A DNA stretch of 64,000 nt from Flavobacteriales bacterium UBA7690 (lineage in GTDB: Bacteria > Bacteroidota > Bacteroidia > Flavobacteriales_F > PHOS-HE28), in contig DLGQ01000061.1 in the NCBI GenBank assembly GCA_002482775.1, positions 6,421 through 70,420 on the forward strand, written 5' to 3'. Shown one piece after another: positions 43,233 to 51,352 of this stretch. Both the position numbers and the translations under genes were made by a program. Position 1 is the stretch's first letter, and each line of letters opens with the position of its first letter. The notes beneath the pieces are model-generated. The model had not been told where the DNA came from. It saw only the letters and a list, made by a program, of their open reading frames with translations, and did not search any database.

Positions 43233-43619
43233 ATGCGCCGCCTCATCGCCATCATCACCATAGCAGCCGTCCTTGGCGGGGTGGTGCCGTTGGGTGAACT
43301 GGCGAAGCTGCCTCACTTGATCGCGCACTATTTGGAGCACGCCCAAGAGGGTACTTCGTTCGGTGATTATCTGGCGTTGCACTACACGCACACCCCGACC
43401 AGCCATCAGGATCCGCACCACGACAAGGGTTGCCTACCCTTTCAAGGGGGTGAGCGCACAATGACCCCCTCGACCCTCGGTGCCATGGACCGGCCCGATG
43501 AGGGAACAGCTATCGCCGCAAGTTTTGACGAGCCGGTGACCCGGTTCGCGCTCAGTGCTGAAGAGGATCTTCCGAGCACAACGCTCGGCAGCGTCTTCCA
43601 GCCTCCACGGATGGGTTGA
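43233..43619 (+). CDS. small His-rich exported protein, relative of 30203-30565
   Basis: This 128-residue protein has an N-terminal hydrophobic segment (LIAIITIAAVLGGVVPL), then KLPHLIAHYLEHAQEG, HYTHTPTSHQDPHHDKGC and a C-terminal FQPPRMG. It shares this layout with the first gene of the metal array but is not near-identical. Proteins of this kind are common beside metal-efflux genes in Bacteroidota, where they may sense or buffer metal. A 7-bp hairpin follows the stop. Confidence 0.75.
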   Translation: MRRLIAIITIAAVLGGVVPLGELAKLPHLIAHYLEHAQEGTSFGDYLALHYTHTPTSHQDPHHDKGCLPFQGGERTMTPSTLGAMDRPDEGTAIAASFDEPVTRFALSAEEDLPSTTLGSVFQPPRMG

Positions 43620-43621
43620 AC

Positions 43622-43640
43622 GGGATCCGAAAAGGATCCC
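43622..43640. other. short hairpin after the small His-rich gene
   Basis: GGGATCC and GGATCCC form a 7-bp stem with loop GAAAA, starting 3 bp after the stop of the 43233 gene. There is no T-run after it, so termination is doubtful. It could stabilise the upstream mRNA end. Confidence 0.4.
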
Positions 43641-43728
43641 AATGCCGACTTGCCGCCTTCGATCGGTGGCAGTGGTCGGTCGGTAGTTCAACCACAGCGA
43701 TCCACAGCGATCGCCAACATCCTAAACA

Positions 43729-46341
43729 ATGAAAACGTTCAACTTTCGATCGCTACTCGCGCACAGCGCGATGAGCTTGATCCTCACCGCCGCAGCGACT
43801 TCCGCCATGGCCCAGCAGGATCTCTGGCCTGTTCGCTTCGAAGCCAACGGTGCCAAGTACCAAGTGTTCACCCCTCAGCCGGAGAGCATCACCGGCGAGC
43901 GCTTCACCGCCCGCATGGCCGTGGGCGTGCAACGTCCGCAGGACGAGCAGCCCGTGTTCGGTGCCATCTGGGGCGATGGCGTCCTGGCCCTTGACGGCGG
44001 CGCGCGCATCGGCACCCTCGCATCCTTCACCGTCAACGATGCGCGTTTTCCCAGTCTCAGCGACGAGGCGGAACTGCGCGCGATCCGCGAAGCGATCACC
44101 AGCGAACTGCCCCTCGCATCCGGCCCCATCAGCACCGACTGGCTCGCGAGCCAACTGAAAGAAGAGCAGCAATTGGGCAACAGTTTCGCCAACGATGCAC
44201 CGGAGATCATCTACACCGAGAAGCCCAGCGCGCTGGTCTTCATTGATGGTGCGCCGCGCTACGAGAAGCTCACGGAGACCATGAACGACAGTGATCCGGT
44301 GTACGCCACCTCCGGCGGCGTCGCGATCGATCGTGTAACGAACACGCCCTACATGATCATGCGCCCGGTGGGTGGCGATCACTACCTGTATGGATCGAAG
44401 CTGTGGTTCCGTTCGCGCGACATCGAAGGTCCATGGCGGCAGGTGGAGAACGTGCCTGCCGAGTTGCGTGCGATAGGTGAGAAAGCTGAAAGCACGGCCG
44501 AGGTCACGGCGAGCGACGATCAACGCAAAGTGCCGGAGATCATCGTACGCACCACACCTGCTGAGCTGCTCGATCTGGATGGCCCGCCGCAATTCGAGCC
44601 GGTGCAGAACACATCATTGCTGTACGCAACGAACACCAACCGCAACTTCTTCCTGGATATCGGCACTCAGCAGTACTACCTGCTGGCCAGCGGCCGCTGG
44701 TTCGCCACGCGCGATGCGAAGAGCGGACCGTGGGCCTTCGTGCCTTCGGACAAGTTGCCCGCGTCGTTCGCCTCCATTCCCGAGGGATCGAAGAAGGATG
44801 CCGTGCTCGCGCACATCAGCGGTACCGATGCCGCGCAGGACGCCGCGCGCAACGCGAACGTCCCGCAGTCCGCGCAGATCGATCGCAGCACGGCGAGCGT
44901 ATCCGTCACCTACCAGGGTGCGCCTGAATTCGAACGCATCGCAGGCACCAACGTGGAGTTCGCCCCCAACGCCAGCACCAATGTGCTGCGCATCAATGGC
45001 CGCTACTACGTGTGCGACAATGCCGTGTGGTTCGAAGGAGATTCTCCCGACGGCCCGTGGATGGTGAGCACACAAGTGCCTGCTGAAGTGAGCAGCATAC
45101 CGCCGAGCAGCCCGGTGTACAACGTGCGTTACGTGTACATCTACGACAGCACGCCGCAGTACGTCTATGGCGGTTACACACCCGGCTACCTGGGCAGTTA
45201 TGGTTTCGGCGGAAGCCTCTTCTATGGCACCGGCTACAACTATGGTGGTGGCTGGGGCAATTACTACAACCCGTGGCCTACCACCTGGGGCTTCGGCATG
45301 GGCTATGATCCGTGGAACGGTTGGGGCTTCGGTGGCAACTGGGGCTGGGGTTGGAATTACGGCGGCTATGGTGGGTTTGGCCACCATGCTTGGGGCCATG
45401 GCTGGTGGGGCTCGGCCTACAACAACCCGCACTACTTCGACCCGCACCACGGCGGCTACTACGGCCACCACAACAACGGATACGGTGGGTACGGGCAGCA
45501 TGCGTACAATGCGCAATCATCCCACGCTGCACGCCCGGTCGGGGTGTATGCTGGTCGCAATGGAGCAGGCATTCGTCCTGCACCGATCGCAAGGCCATTG
45601 TCCGGTTCCAACATGAAACCCGCAGGCGCGGACGGAACCATTGGACGCCCCATGACCAAGCCCGGTACACGACCCGCTTTCACGGATGCTCGCGGGAACA
45701 CCTTCGGGGCGAGCGTTGACGGCACGAAGCCGACAACCGCTTCCATCTGGGGCCGCACCCCGGCGCAAGGTCGTCCGGCAGTGGCACCGAGCACGACCAC
45801 GGTCGGGACCGACCGACCGGTGCAACGGCCCATCACCGATGCGCGCGGCAATACATACCGCCCCAACACCGGCGATGCTGTGCGCAACGACAACGGCTCA
45901 TGGGGCCGCGTGGCTCCACCTGCGCCTGCACGTACGGAGTACAACACTACCCGGCCGAACAGCGCGCGACCCGATGTGCAGTCGCGCCCGAGCGGCAACC
46001 AACGACCAGCGTACCAACAGGATCCGCAACGCCAAGCCCCCCAGCGCAACTACAGTGCGCCCAGCGCACCGCGGTACAACAACGGCACGCAGCGCGGGAA
46101 CAGCAACGGTGGCTACCGTCCGCAACAAGCTCCGCCGAGCCGCACGTACAGCGCGCCCAGCGCGCCACGCAACAATGGTGGAAGCCGTGGCGGCGGATAC
46201 AGCGGTGGTGGGAACCGTGGTGGCGGGGGTGGTTCCATGCACAGCGGCGGCGGCGGTGGAGGAAGCAGAGGTGGTGGATCGATCGGTGGCGGAAGTCGCG
46301 GAGGAGGTGGAGGTGGAAGTCGCGGCGGAGGTCGCCGATAG
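43729..46341 (+). CDS. large modular secreted protein with Gly/Tyr/Trp-rich tail
   Basis: This 870-residue protein has a signal peptide (about 1-28). Its first half contains repeated modules of the form 'PPQFEPVQNTSLLYATNT ... YYLLASGRWF ... GPWAFV', seen at least three times between about 160 and 450. A similar protein type in Proteobacteria is annotated 'carbohydrate-binding family V/XII', as I recall, without known function. The second half is rich in Gly, Tyr, Trp and Asn (about 485-590, with HHAWGHGWWG and HHGGYYGHH), then Pro/Arg/Thr-rich, and ends in Gly/Arg/Ser repeats. It may be a surface or matrix protein that binds metals. The frame is one intact ORF. Confidence 0.75.
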   Translation: MKTFNFRSLLAHSAMSLILTAAATSAMAQQDLWPVRFEANGAKYQVFTPQPESITGERFTARMAVGVQRPQDEQPVFGAIWGDGVLALDGGARIGTLASFTVNDARFPSLSDEAELRAIREAITSELPLASGPISTDWLASQLKEEQQLGNSFANDAPEIIYTEKPSALVFIDGAPRYEKLTETMNDSDPVYATSGGVAIDRVTNTPYMIMRPVGGDHYLYGSKLWFRSRDIEGPWRQVENVPAELRAIGEKAESTAEVTASDDQRKVPEIIVRTTPAELLDLDGPPQFEPVQNTSLLYATNTNRNFFLDIGTQQYYLLASGRWFATRDAKSGPWAFVPSDKLPASFASIPEGSKKDAVLAHISGTDAAQDAARNANVPQSAQIDRSTASVSVTYQGAPEFERIAGTNVEFAPNASTNVLRINGRYYVCDNAVWFEGDSPDGPWMVSTQVPAEVSSIPPSSPVYNVRYVYIYDSTPQYVYGGYTPGYLGSYGFGGSLFYGTGYNYGGGWGNYYNPWPTTWGFGMGYDPWNGWGFGGNWGWGWNYGGYGGFGHHAWGHGWWGSAYNNPHYFDPHHGGYYGHHNNGYGGYGQHAYNAQSSHAARPVGVYAGRNGAGIRPAPIARPLSGSNMKPAGADGTIGRPMTKPGTRPAFTDARGNTFGASVDGTKPTTASIWGRTPAQGRPAVAPSTTTVGTDRPVQRPITDARGNTYRPNTGDAVRNDNGSWGRVAPPAPARTEYNTTRPNSARPDVQSRPSGNQRPAYQQDPQRQAPQRNYSAPSAPRYNNGTQRGNSNGGYRPQQAPPSRTYSAPSAPRNNGGSRGGGYSGGGNRGGGGGSMHSGGGGGGSRGGGSIGGGSRGGGGGGSRGGGRR

Positions 46342-46351
46342 ATCAACAAGT

Positions 46352-46380
46352 TCCCGCCGGGAGGAGAACTCCCGGCGGGA
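46352..46380. other. strong 12-bp inverted repeat
   Basis: TCCCGCCGGGAG and CTCCCGGCGGGA pair perfectly over 12 bp with a 5-base loop, 11 bp after the stop of the large modular protein and 26 bp before the third APHGG gene. It is the strongest hairpin in the island but lacks a T-run. It could attenuate transcription or protect the upstream mRNA. Confidence 0.55.
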
Positions 46381-46406
46381 GCGACTATTCATTACCGACA
46401 ACGAAC

Positions 46407-46844
46407 ATGAGGAACGTGATCAATGCATCCATGATCGCCATTGGCCTGTTGAGCAACAGCTCTATCAGCCTGGCACAGGACCGGCCGAACGCAGCCCCAC
46501 ATGGTGGCGCAGTGGCCAAGGCGGGCAACTACCACATTGAAATGGTGAAGAGCGGCGATGCCGTGGAATTCTACCTGCTCGATGCCGCGAAGAAGACCTT
46601 GCCCAACAAGGGCATCACAGCGAACGCTGCGTTCTCCTTTGCCGATGGAACCACGTCGACCATGGACTTGGAAGCGATCGGTGATGACCACTTCCGCGTG
46701 GTATTGTTCACCGCAAGCGAGTTCAAGGTGACGGTCACCTTCACTGTGAACAAACAAACAGTGAGCGCGCGACTGGACTCCGGCGCAAGGCAGCCTGTGC
46801 CGCGAGAGAAGCCGCATTCTTCATCCGACGGCCACCAACACTGA
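46407..46844 (+). CDS. secreted APHGG/DGHxH family protein, copy 3
   Basis: This 145-residue protein has a signal peptide (ASMIAIGLLSNSSISLAQ), then NAAPHGG (about 28-34), YHIEMVKSGDAVEFYLLDAA, and ends in SSSDGHQH. It is the most diverged of the three paralogues. ATG 46407 follows the 12-bp hairpin; the much longer upstream frame lies inside the previous gene and is a shadow. A beta-barrel gene follows 9 bp later. A periplasmic metal-binding role is likely by composition. Confidence 0.8.
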   Translation: MRNVINASMIAIGLLSNSSISLAQDRPNAAPHGGAVAKAGNYHIEMVKSGDAVEFYLLDAAKKTLPNKGITANAAFSFADGTTSTMDLEAIGDDHFRVVLFTASEFKVTVTFTVNKQTVSARLDSGARQPVPREKPHSSSDGHQH

Positions 46845-46853
46845 ACGCTACGC

Positions 46854-47507
46854 ATGATGTCCACCATCCGCACCCTCACTTTTGGCGCATGCTTCGCGCC
46901 CCTATTGCTGCTCGCCCAAGCCCCCACTTCACGGAACGGGCCGAAGCTGGGTCTGAGCATGGCTTCCATCAGTGGTGGCTCGTTCTTCTCTTGGAGTGGC
47001 CAGCCGAAGTTCGGCCCGCTTGTCGGTTGGAGTTTTGAAGCCCCCTTGGCGAACCAGGCCAGTTTGTTGATCGAACCGATGCTCATGAGCAAGGGGAGCG
47101 TTTCGGTGAACAGCACCTTGAAGACCCGCTCGAGCGTATCACAGACCTATCTGGAAATGCCGTTGATGCTGAAGCTGAGCACCAACCCCGATCCGCAAGG
47201 CGTGTTCCTCTCGGCCGGGATCATCTACGGCTACTTCCTGCGCGGCAAGGTGCGCAACTACCAGAACGGCACGCTGCTTTCGGAGTATGCCTTCTCAACA
47301 GCGCAGAAGAACAGCCAGTGGAGCATGGGCCTCGGTCTCGGTCGCGAGAAAGGGAACTGGCTTTGGGAGGTACGCGCACAGAATAGTTTCCGGTTCTCCC
47401 GTTACATCACCGCACATAACATCGTCATGAGCCTGCAAGTGGCCTGGCGCTTCCCCCAAGAGGGCCGCAAGAAGAAGCGTGCGCAGGGGACCGAAGAGGA
47501 AGAATGA
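46854..47507 (+). CDS. outer-membrane beta-barrel protein
   Basis: This 217-residue protein has a signal peptide (TFGACFAPLLLLAQ) and alternating polar and hydrophobic strands typical of a small outer-membrane barrel (PorT-like, OMP_b-brl_2 type). Examples are PKFGPLVGWSFEAPL, SVSQTYLEMPLMLKLS and WSMGLGLGREKGNWLWEVRAQ. The C-terminal tail is unusually basic then acidic (GRKKKRAQGTEEEE). The role is unknown; it could be a channel or surface anchor for the metal system. It starts 9 bp after copy 3 of the APHGG family. Confidence 0.8.
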   Translation: MMSTIRTLTFGACFAPLLLLAQAPTSRNGPKLGLSMASISGGSFFSWSGQPKFGPLVGWSFEAPLANQASLLIEPMLMSKGSVSVNSTLKTRSSVSQTYLEMPLMLKLSTNPDPQGVFLSAGIIYGYFLRGKVRNYQNGTLLSEYAFSTAQKNSQWSMGLGLGREKGNWLWEVRAQNSFRFSRYITAHNIVMSLQVAWRFPQEGRKKKRAQGTEEEE

Positions 47508-47535
47508 GCGACTGTAACCTTAACAACCCGCATGA

Positions 47536-48024
47536 ATGACCCATCCCATGTCGGATATCCCCGGTGAATTCCTGATCGCGCTGAAGCTGCTGGCCGCCAT
47601 GGTGCTCGGCGGTCTGCTCGGATACGATCGTGAGCGGCATGGTGCCGATGCCGGACTGCGCACCTATGCTGCCGTATGTATGGGTGCCACCTTGTTCACG
47701 GCGGTGGGGGAACACTTGGTTGATGGGACGGCGAGCGGGCGCGTCATCGCCAGCATCATCCAAGGCATCGGTTTCCTATGTGCGGGCATCATCTTCCGGA
47801 ATGCGACAACAGGTGAATCCGTCGGCCTCACTACCGCTGCCACCGTGTGGGCCACTGCCGCTATCGGTGTGGCCGTGGGCTTGGATATGTACGTGATCGC
47901 CGTGGTGGGTGCCCTCATGCTCTACTGGCTGATCTCCTTGCACCACCGGAAATGGTACATGGCTTGGAAAGAGCGGTTGAAGGAGAGCGAGAAATTGAAG
48001 CCCGATGGCCACCGTGAGCGATAA
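47536..48024 (+). CDS. MgtC/SapB-family membrane protein, copy 2
   Basis: This protein of about 162 residues is a second MgtC/SapB protein with KLLAAMVLGGLLGYDRERHGADAGLRTYAAVCMG, GIGFLCAGIIF and GLTTAATVWATAAIGVAVGL. It is clearly homologous to copy 1 at 38671-39141, at roughly 60 percent identity by eye, so the duplication is not recent. Translation may start at ATG 47536 or four codons later. The C-terminal tail is longer and polar (ESEKLKPDGHRER). It is in the same plus-strand run as the barrel genes. Confidence 0.9.
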   Translation: MTHPMSDIPGEFLIALKLLAAMVLGGLLGYDRERHGADAGLRTYAAVCMGATLFTAVGEHLVDGTASGRVIASIIQGIGFLCAGIIFRNATTGESVGLTTAATVWATAAIGVAVGLDMYVIAVVGALMLYWLISLHHRKWYMAWKERLKESEKLKPDGHRER

Positions 48025-48034
48025 ACAAGACCCG

Positions 48035-48706
48035 ATGGAAAGCAACAAGAACCATCCACGCACAACTCGGCGCAGGACCCGGTACATCGTTGCACTGGTG
48101 CTCCTTGCTTCCGCGACAATCGGCAGTGCCCAGGCACCCACCTACGCTGCATTGGACACTTTCGCTCCGGGGCCCACAATGGTCCCCGGCATATATGCCG
48201 TAGACGGCACTTCGGAACCCACGGAACTGCTGGCCACCTTAAGCAGCCGCACGCGCCTGAAGGGGATCTTCGGCATGGCCTTCTCCTTCGGCCTGGCCCG
48301 TGCGCGCGCACTGGCCTACTTGCAAGGTGATCGCGCACCGGTGCGCGCTTCGCGCGAGGCGACCTTCCGGTTCCGCTTCGATCCAACGGCGTCCGCTTTC
48401 GGGCGCGATGCGCATCTTCCTTCGTCCGTACCCACCGCAGCCAGCCCGGCAGAGTTCATGCTGGTGCGCATGGAAGCAACGAGGGGCGACCGCCGTTTCC
48501 AATACGCGCGCTACAGCCTGGCCACCTCGGAAACCGGTGCCACCGCCGAAGCCAATGTTCCATTCACCATCCAACGCACCGGCACCAGCGAGTTCGAAGT
48601 ACTGGCCAGCGATCTGCCTCCCGGCGAATATGCCTGGGTGTGGCTGGGCGACCTGAACCACGGCGGCGGCCCTGTGCGCGTGCATGCGTTCGGTATTGAT
48701 CCCTAG
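48035..48706 (+). CDS. exported hypothetical protein
   Basis: This protein of about 223 residues is not recognised. After a basic N-terminus (RTTRRRTRYIV) comes a signal-peptide-like helix (ALVLLASATIGSAQ). The mature part seems mostly beta, with FRFRFDPTASAFGRD and VLASDLPPGEYAWVWLGD, the latter recalling DUF-type domains in which 'LPPGEYA' precedes a final strand. ATG 48035 leaves an 11-bp gap after MgtC copy 2; an earlier ATG at 48005 would overlap it. Confidence 0.65.
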   Translation: MESNKNHPRTTRRRTRYIVALVLLASATIGSAQAPTYAALDTFAPGPTMVPGIYAVDGTSEPTELLATLSSRTRLKGIFGMAFSFGLARARALAYLQGDRAPVRASREATFRFRFDPTASAFGRDAHLPSSVPTAASPAEFMLVRMEATRGDRRFQYARYSLATSETGATAEANVPFTIQRTGTSEFEVLASDLPPGEYAWVWLGDLNHGGGPVRVHAFGIDP

Positions 48707-48747
48707 AGTACCACTTCATAACGATCTGCGTTCGCCGCAGCCCTATC

Positions 48748-49389
48748 ATGAAACCCTTCCTCTTCCTCCTGCTCATCATTCCCGCATCCATGGCCAGCGC
48801 GCAAAGCGGCCAGCGCGCCCGCACGCTGTTCAACGCCCCGGCTGATTCCATCACCGGTGGCTACATGGCCTTCAGTAGTTCGGGCACCACCTTGTTCGGC
48901 GAACAGGCCATCTTCCTTGGCGGCCGCATCGGGGTTGGCGTTGGGCACCGCATCGCCTTCGGTCTGGCGGGCCACGGACTGGCAAACCCGCAGCGTAATC
49001 CATACTACAACACCTACCGCGCGGAGGCTGGCGGTAACGTGCCCGATGATCTTGCCTTCCGCACCGGTTATGGCGGCTTGTTCGTGGAACCGATCCTGGC
49101 CGATCACCGTGTGCTGCATGTGAGCTTCCCGATCACCGTGGGTGCCGGGTCGGCCGCATACGGCTACCGCACTTCATCCGGCCGGTACTACCAAACGATC
49201 CGAACCGATGCGCAAGCCTTCTTCTTCGTGGAGCCTTCGGTGGAAGTGGAGCTGAACATTTTGCAAGCCCTGCGGCTTTCCCTCGGGGGCGCTTACCTCT
49301 ACACCTCCGATATCGATCTTCCCGCCACCGACCCGGATGTGCTCCGGCGTTTCATGCTTCGCGTTACTTTGAAGGCCGGTCAGTTCTGA
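48748..49389 (+). CDS. outer-membrane beta-barrel-like protein
   Basis: This 213-residue protein begins with a signal peptide (MKPFLFLLLIIPASMASAQ). The mature part has repeated strand patterns such as FGEQAIFLGGRIGVGVGHRIAFGLAG, FRTGYGGLFVEPI and LRLSLGGAYLYTS, ending in FMLRVTLKAGQF, a barrel-like C-terminus with terminal Phe. The role is unknown. It is 42 bp after the previous exported protein and 9 bp before another barrel gene, so these genes form a small outer-membrane set at the end of the metal array. Confidence 0.75.
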   Translation: MKPFLFLLLIIPASMASAQSGQRARTLFNAPADSITGGYMAFSSSGTTLFGEQAIFLGGRIGVGVGHRIAFGLAGHGLANPQRNPYYNTYRAEAGGNVPDDLAFRTGYGGLFVEPILADHRVLHVSFPITVGAGSAAYGYRTSSGRYYQTIRTDAQAFFFVEPSVEVELNILQALRLSLGGAYLYTSDIDLPATDPDVLRRFMLRVTLKAGQF

Positions 49390-49398
49390 TCCACCAAC

Positions 49399-50154
49399 AT
49401 GATCCCGAAAGGAAACCTCACCCAACACGTTTGGCGCGCTGTGCCCTCGTGGGCTGCTCTTGCACTGATGGCCTGCATGCTCTCTCCGATCATTGCCTCA
49501 GCGCAGAAGGAACGCCACGGCAATCTGTTCCAGATGCGGCCATACACCTTGGGCGGCGGCGTGGAAATGAATATTCCTGTGGGCGATTTCGATCGGGTAT
49601 GGGCCCGCAATTTCATCGGCTTCGGTGCCGACTTCACCTACCCCATGCGCAGGCTTCCGTTCGACGCAGGATTCGGATTCGGCTACGCGGCAATGGGCAA
49701 GAAAGGCGCCGCAGTGACCGTCCAGAGCAGCACACACGGTGCATTGCCCGGCGAGCTCACGGTGAAAAGCAAGGTCATGTCCTACATGGGCCGCCTACGG
49801 CTACGCCCGATCACTGGGCGCGTGAGCCCTTATGCTGAAGGCCTGCTGGGCCTACGCCAGTTCACCACTTTATCCAACGTGGATCTGGAGGATCCGAATG
49901 CAGCGGACATCAGTGAGCGCAGGGCCAACGCTGTGACAGTTTGTTACGGCTGGGCTTTGGGAGCGCTCGTGGGCTTCGGACCGAAATCGCAGTTCTATGC
50001 CGAAGGCCGCGTGGAACGGACTTGGGGCGGCCGCGTGAGTTATGTGGATACCGAAAGCATCACGATCGCCAGCAATGGTGAGGTGGACTACGGCACGCTC
50101 TCTTCCGCTACCGACATGGTAACGGTGAGGCTGGGCGTGGGAGTGAAATTCTGA
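49399..50154 (+). CDS. outer-membrane beta-barrel protein
   Basis: This 251-residue protein has a long signal peptide (about 1-33, ending ASAQ) and a barrel-like body: YTLGGGVEMNIPVGDFDRVW, FIGFGADFTYPMRRLPFDAGFGFGYAAMG, LRLRPITGRVSPYAEGLLGLRQF, and a final TVRLGVGVKF with terminal Phe. This resembles OmpA-N-like or OMP_b-brl families. It is the last gene of the plus-strand array that begins at 30203. Its role in metal handling is unproven. Confidence 0.8.
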   Translation: MIPKGNLTQHVWRAVPSWAALALMACMLSPIIASAQKERHGNLFQMRPYTLGGGVEMNIPVGDFDRVWARNFIGFGADFTYPMRRLPFDAGFGFGYAAMGKKGAAVTVQSSTHGALPGELTVKSKVMSYMGRLRLRPITGRVSPYAEGLLGLRQFTTLSNVDLEDPNAADISERRANAVTVCYGWALGALVGFGPKSQFYAEGRVERTWGGRVSYVDTESITIASNGEVDYGTLSSATDMVTVRLGVGVKF

Positions 50155-50245
50155 ACGCACCGGCCGACAAGTTCATCCTCCTACTATTCTTTGCATGCAG
50201 CGGACAAGGCATTTCATGGATGATCATTCAGCAGCACTTCACCCG

Positions 50246-50935
50246 CTACGCCACCCGCACGAAGCTGATCGCGGGCACCCAGCTATCATGCTCGCAATAT
50301 GGACAAGCCGAGGGCGCCAGGCCTTGTACCACCGTATAGCCACAACGTCCACAACAGACCGGGCCGTCAGCAGGGGTTGCGCTCGCATCACCTGCGGCCA
50401 ATGCTTCCGGAGCAATGGGCAGGCCAGGCCGGACCTCATCATCAGGGTGGAAGAAGACGCTCAACTTTCCATCGATCTCCACGTACGCCGCCTTCACCTG
50501 GCCCAGGTGCTCCACGTGCAGGGCGCGCAGTTCCCCAAAGAACTCGTCCGGTGACATGCCCTCCGTGTCCAGCGCCTTCAGTTCCACGATGCCATCGAAA
50601 AACACGCGCGTCACGGCACCTTCCACCATGGCCTCCACGCGCGGCGCTCGATTCGTCCACTTGTTCACGGCCCAGTATAACAGCAGGGTCACCGCCATGG
50701 CCACCACCGAGGGCAGCACGGGTGAGGTGGTGTAGATCATCGGATCGCTCAAGGCCGAACCCAGGCCGATGATCACGATCAGTTCCAGGATGCTGAACTG
50801 CCGCACCTCCTTCTTACCAGTGACCTTGAAGAGCACCAGGGCGATCAGGAACATCAGCCCGGTCCGCAGCGCGCACTCGGCCAGAAAGATCCACGGGTTA
50901 TCATCGCCGAGGAATATGGTGCGCCACCCGTTCAT
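50246..50935 (-). CDS. DUF421 (YetF-like) membrane protein with rubredoxin-like C-terminus
   Basis: This 229-residue protein is in the DUF421/YetF family. It has three N-terminal membrane helices (AECALRTGLMFLIALVLF, FSILELIVIIGLGSALSDP, LPSVVAMAVTLLLYWAV) and then the soluble domain with RVFFDGIVELKAL and GQVKAAYVEIDGKLSV. Unlike usual members it ends with two Cys pairs, CGRC (195-198) and CPYC (211-214), with a GY after the first, as in rubredoxin-like zinc or iron sites. ATG 50935 is backed by a promoter element at 50992-50999. It is transcribed against the metal array, divergent from the second ATPase unit. Confidence 0.85.
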   Translation of the reverse strand: MNGWRTIFLGDDNPWIFLAECALRTGLMFLIALVLFKVTGKKEVRQFSILELIVIIGLGSALSDPMIYTTSPVLPSVVAMAVTLLLYWAVNKWTNRAPRVEAMVEGAVTRVFFDGIVELKALDTEGMSPDEFFGELRALHVEHLGQVKAAYVEIDGKLSVFFHPDDEVRPGLPIAPEALAAGDASATPADGPVCCGRCGYTVVQGLAPSACPYCEHDSWVPAISFVRVA

Positions 50936-50991
50936 GTTTGTGAAGCTAACGCGCCGCCAGCCTGTACTGCATACGCGGGCTTTCTCCAATC

Positions 50992-50999
50992 CAAATATA
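50992..50999 (-). promoter_or_regulatory. DUF421 gene promoter -7 element
   Basis: The minus strand reads TATATTTG, an exact TAnnTTTG match, 56 bp upstream of the DUF421 start. It is 25 bp from the oppositely oriented element of the ATPase unit, so the two promoters are divergent and may share a regulator. Confidence 0.5.
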
Positions 51000-51024
51000 G
51001 CCGACCTGCTCCACGCCGCCCGCT

Positions 51025-51032
51025 TACATTTG
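51025..51032 (+). promoter_or_regulatory. promoter -7 element of the second ATPase unit
   Basis: TACATTTG matches TAnnTTTG and lies 80 bp before the ATG of the His-rich lipoprotein copy 2, predicting a leader of about 70 nt. This gives the lipoprotein-ATPase pair its own promoter, separate from the long array. Confidence 0.55.
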
Positions 51033-51112
51033 GGCGCACTTCAGAACAAGCAGTAAGTTATCTCTCGCACGTACTGTGGGATACACCCCCCCAACCAACC
51101 CAACGACCTCAA

Positions 51113-51352
51113 ATGAAATTCGTATTCGCATTTCTCGCACTCGCCATCCTGCTCTTCGCCTGCGGTGATCGTGGTGGTACCGATGCTTCGAAGCATAAGG
51201 ACGGCACCATCCATACCGATGGAGATGTCCGTGATGGTACCAAAGACCACGATGAAAAGGACGGCCACAGCCACGACGATGGCGATGCGCACGAAGAAGC
51301 CGCGCACGATACCACCGATGGTCACAGCCACGACGACGGACATACGCATTGA
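51113..51352 (+). CDS. His-rich metal-binding lipoprotein, copy 2
   Basis: This 79-residue protein has a lipoprotein signal with lipobox ILLFACG (Cys 18) and a mature part dominated by His, Asp and Glu. The C-terminus HDTTDGHSHDDGHTH differs by one residue from that of copy 1 at 39169-39435, while the N-terminal half differs more. The stop overlaps the ATG of the P-type ATPase (TGATG), so the two are translationally coupled. It probably collects or passes divalent metal at the periplasmic side of the pump. Confidence 0.86.
   Translation: MKFVFAFLALAILLFACGDRGGTDASKHKDGTIHTDGDVRDGTKDHDEKDGHSHDDGDAHEEAAHDTTDGHSHDDGHTH

Noticed and set aside
46352..46380. The 12-bp hairpin as a rho-independent terminator
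   Set aside because: No T-run follows on either strand, and the next gene starts 26 bp later in the same direction.
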